The translations under genes and the position numbers were made by a program. Shown here piece by piece: positions 5,847 to 6,475 of a DNA stretch of 6,475 bases. The stretch spans positions 1-6,475 of the forward strand of contig CAYMLQ010000342.1 of assembly GCA_964390795.1 (NCBI GenBank), in the 5' to 3' direction. The notes beneath the pieces were generated by a model. The model did not search any database, was not told the origin of the DNA, and saw nothing but the letters and a program-made list of their open reading frames with translations. Every line of letters begins with the position of its first letter. Within the stretch, counting starts at the first letter, position 1. This stretch comes from CAYMLQ01 sp964390795. GTDB lineage: Bacteria; Verrucomicrobiota; Kiritimatiellia; RFP12; UBA1067.

Positions 5847-6475
5847 TCACATGCGGGTGTAGCGCGGGCCGTCTCCGCCTTGCGGGAAGGTCCACTGGAT
5901 GTTTAAGAACGGATCTTTGATCTGACAGGTTTTGCAGTGCAGACAGTTGGAGAAGTCCACGTGGATGTGCCCTTCTTCCAAGCGGTATACCTCGGCCGGG
6001 CAGAAGCGCTGGCACGGCGCGCCGTACTTCTTGATGCACACGTCGCACGTCGCGCGATCCAGAATCTTCAGGTGGCAGGGCTGATCCTCGTCGTGGATCG
6101 TGCCGGACATGAACACGTCCGTCAGGCGGTCCGGCGAGGTCGGGCTCGCGACCAGCGCCTCGGGCTCTGGCAATTTGCCCCCTTTGAGCGGCAGCATCGC
6201 CTCGTGATCGGGCTCCATCGGCACCGGCCAGAACGGCAGCGCGCCGAAAGTCGCCCACGCGCAGCCCGCGCTCATCACGCCCAGCATCAGGTTGGTTGAG
6301 AAGGGCGCGCGCACGTTCTTGACGCGCTTGAGCTGCTTCCACCCCTCGGTCTTCTTGAGCCTGTCGCTGTACGGCTGGAGTGCAGCCATCGAGAAGTCGT
6401 TCGCACACCAGCAGGCAGCCAGCGTCTCGGCCGCCGCGCGTCCCGACTGCGCCGCGATGTGGATGCCCTTGATGC
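5847..6475 (-). CDS. Electron transfer flavoprotein:quinone oxidoreductase (ETF-QO / FixC-FixX type), C-terminal part, 5' end outside window
   Basis: ETF-QO is a membrane-associated flavoprotein with one 4Fe-4S cluster that moves electrons from reduced ETF to membrane quinone. About 209 C-terminal residues are visible; the frame is open to the right edge, and the family is usually about 550-620 residues. The first visible residues (KGIHIAAQSGRAAAETL) match the end of the FAD-binding part (KGxHxAxxSGxxAAE). The end carries the ferredoxin-like domain: FCPAEVY, then NCLHCKTCQIKDP, NIQW and GGDGPRYTRM, which follows the mitochondrial ETF-QO pattern very closely. The FCP cysteine and the three cysteines of CxxCxxC are the expected cluster ligands. 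Extra cysteines lie just before FCP (QPCH, CDVC, APC), which mitochondrial ETF-QO lacks. The stop is TGA at 5847-5849, 37 bases before the next gene, so the two are probably co-transcribed. No ETF subunit genes are visible; they may lie to the right. Confidence 0.93.
   Translation of the reverse strand, partial: IKGIHIAAQSGRAAAETLAACWCANDFSMAALQPYSDRLKKTEGWKQLKRVKNVRAPFSTNLMLGVMSAGCAWATFGALPFWPVPMEPDHEAMLPLKGGKLPEPEALVASPTSPDRLTDVFMSGTIHDEDQPCHLKILDRATCDVCIKKYGAPCQRFCPAEVYRLEEGHIHVDFSNCLHCKTCQIKDPFLNIQWTFPQGGDGPRYTRM

Overview
The window is high-GC bacterial DNA in which every supported gene lies on the minus strand, so it is read from the right edge to the left. In order of transcription there are five genes: the 3' part of an electron-transfer-flavoprotein:quinone oxidoreductase (ETF-QO), a Tat-exported Gfo/Idh/MocA-family oxidoreductase, a large seven-haem cytochrome c with a C-terminal membrane domain, an ApbE-type FAD:protein FMN transferase, and the 5' part of a secreted protein with a discoidin-like segment. 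The gaps between them are 37, 96, 58 and 140 bases. The first four genes could form one operon; the fifth has its own strong ribosome binding site after the longest gap and may be separate.

The organism is probably a Gram-negative heterotroph that respires. Secreted Tat-type Gfo/Idh/MocA enzymes, discoidin-domain secreted proteins and cytochrome c/membrane-domain fusions are common in the PVC group (Planctomycetota, Verrucomicrobiota, Kiritimatiellota, Lentisphaerota) and in neighbouring phyla such as Hydrogenedentota. This is an inference from gene content; nothing in the window fixes the phylum.

The gene set reads as a redox module. ETF-QO would pass electrons from flavoprotein dehydrogenases through ETF to membrane quinone. 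The cytochrome has a quinone/b-haem-like membrane end and a large multihaem periplasmic part, so it could take electrons from quinol and deliver them to a periplasmic or external acceptor, or run in reverse. ApbE would covalently attach FMN to some flavoprotein, but no FMN-acceptor motif is visible here and this ApbE has no export signal. The Gfo/Idh/MocA protein probably oxidises or reduces a sugar-like compound in the periplasm with a tightly bound nicotinamide cofactor. How it links to the electron-transfer genes is unknown.

The most unusual signal is between the genes. Three of the four gaps carry short-period degenerate tandem repeats. The gaps on both sides of the cytochrome gene carry a 9-base register starting with TCGA (eight units at 4365-4436, five at 1572-1616, the latter including a perfect 12-bp hairpin). 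The gap between apbE and the discoidin gene carries two 7-base arrays of different sequence (499-533 and 571-605). Some arrays run into the stop codons of the genes beside them. There are no RNA genes, mobile elements or CRISPR arrays that I can see, and no stretch over 300 bases lacks a gene.
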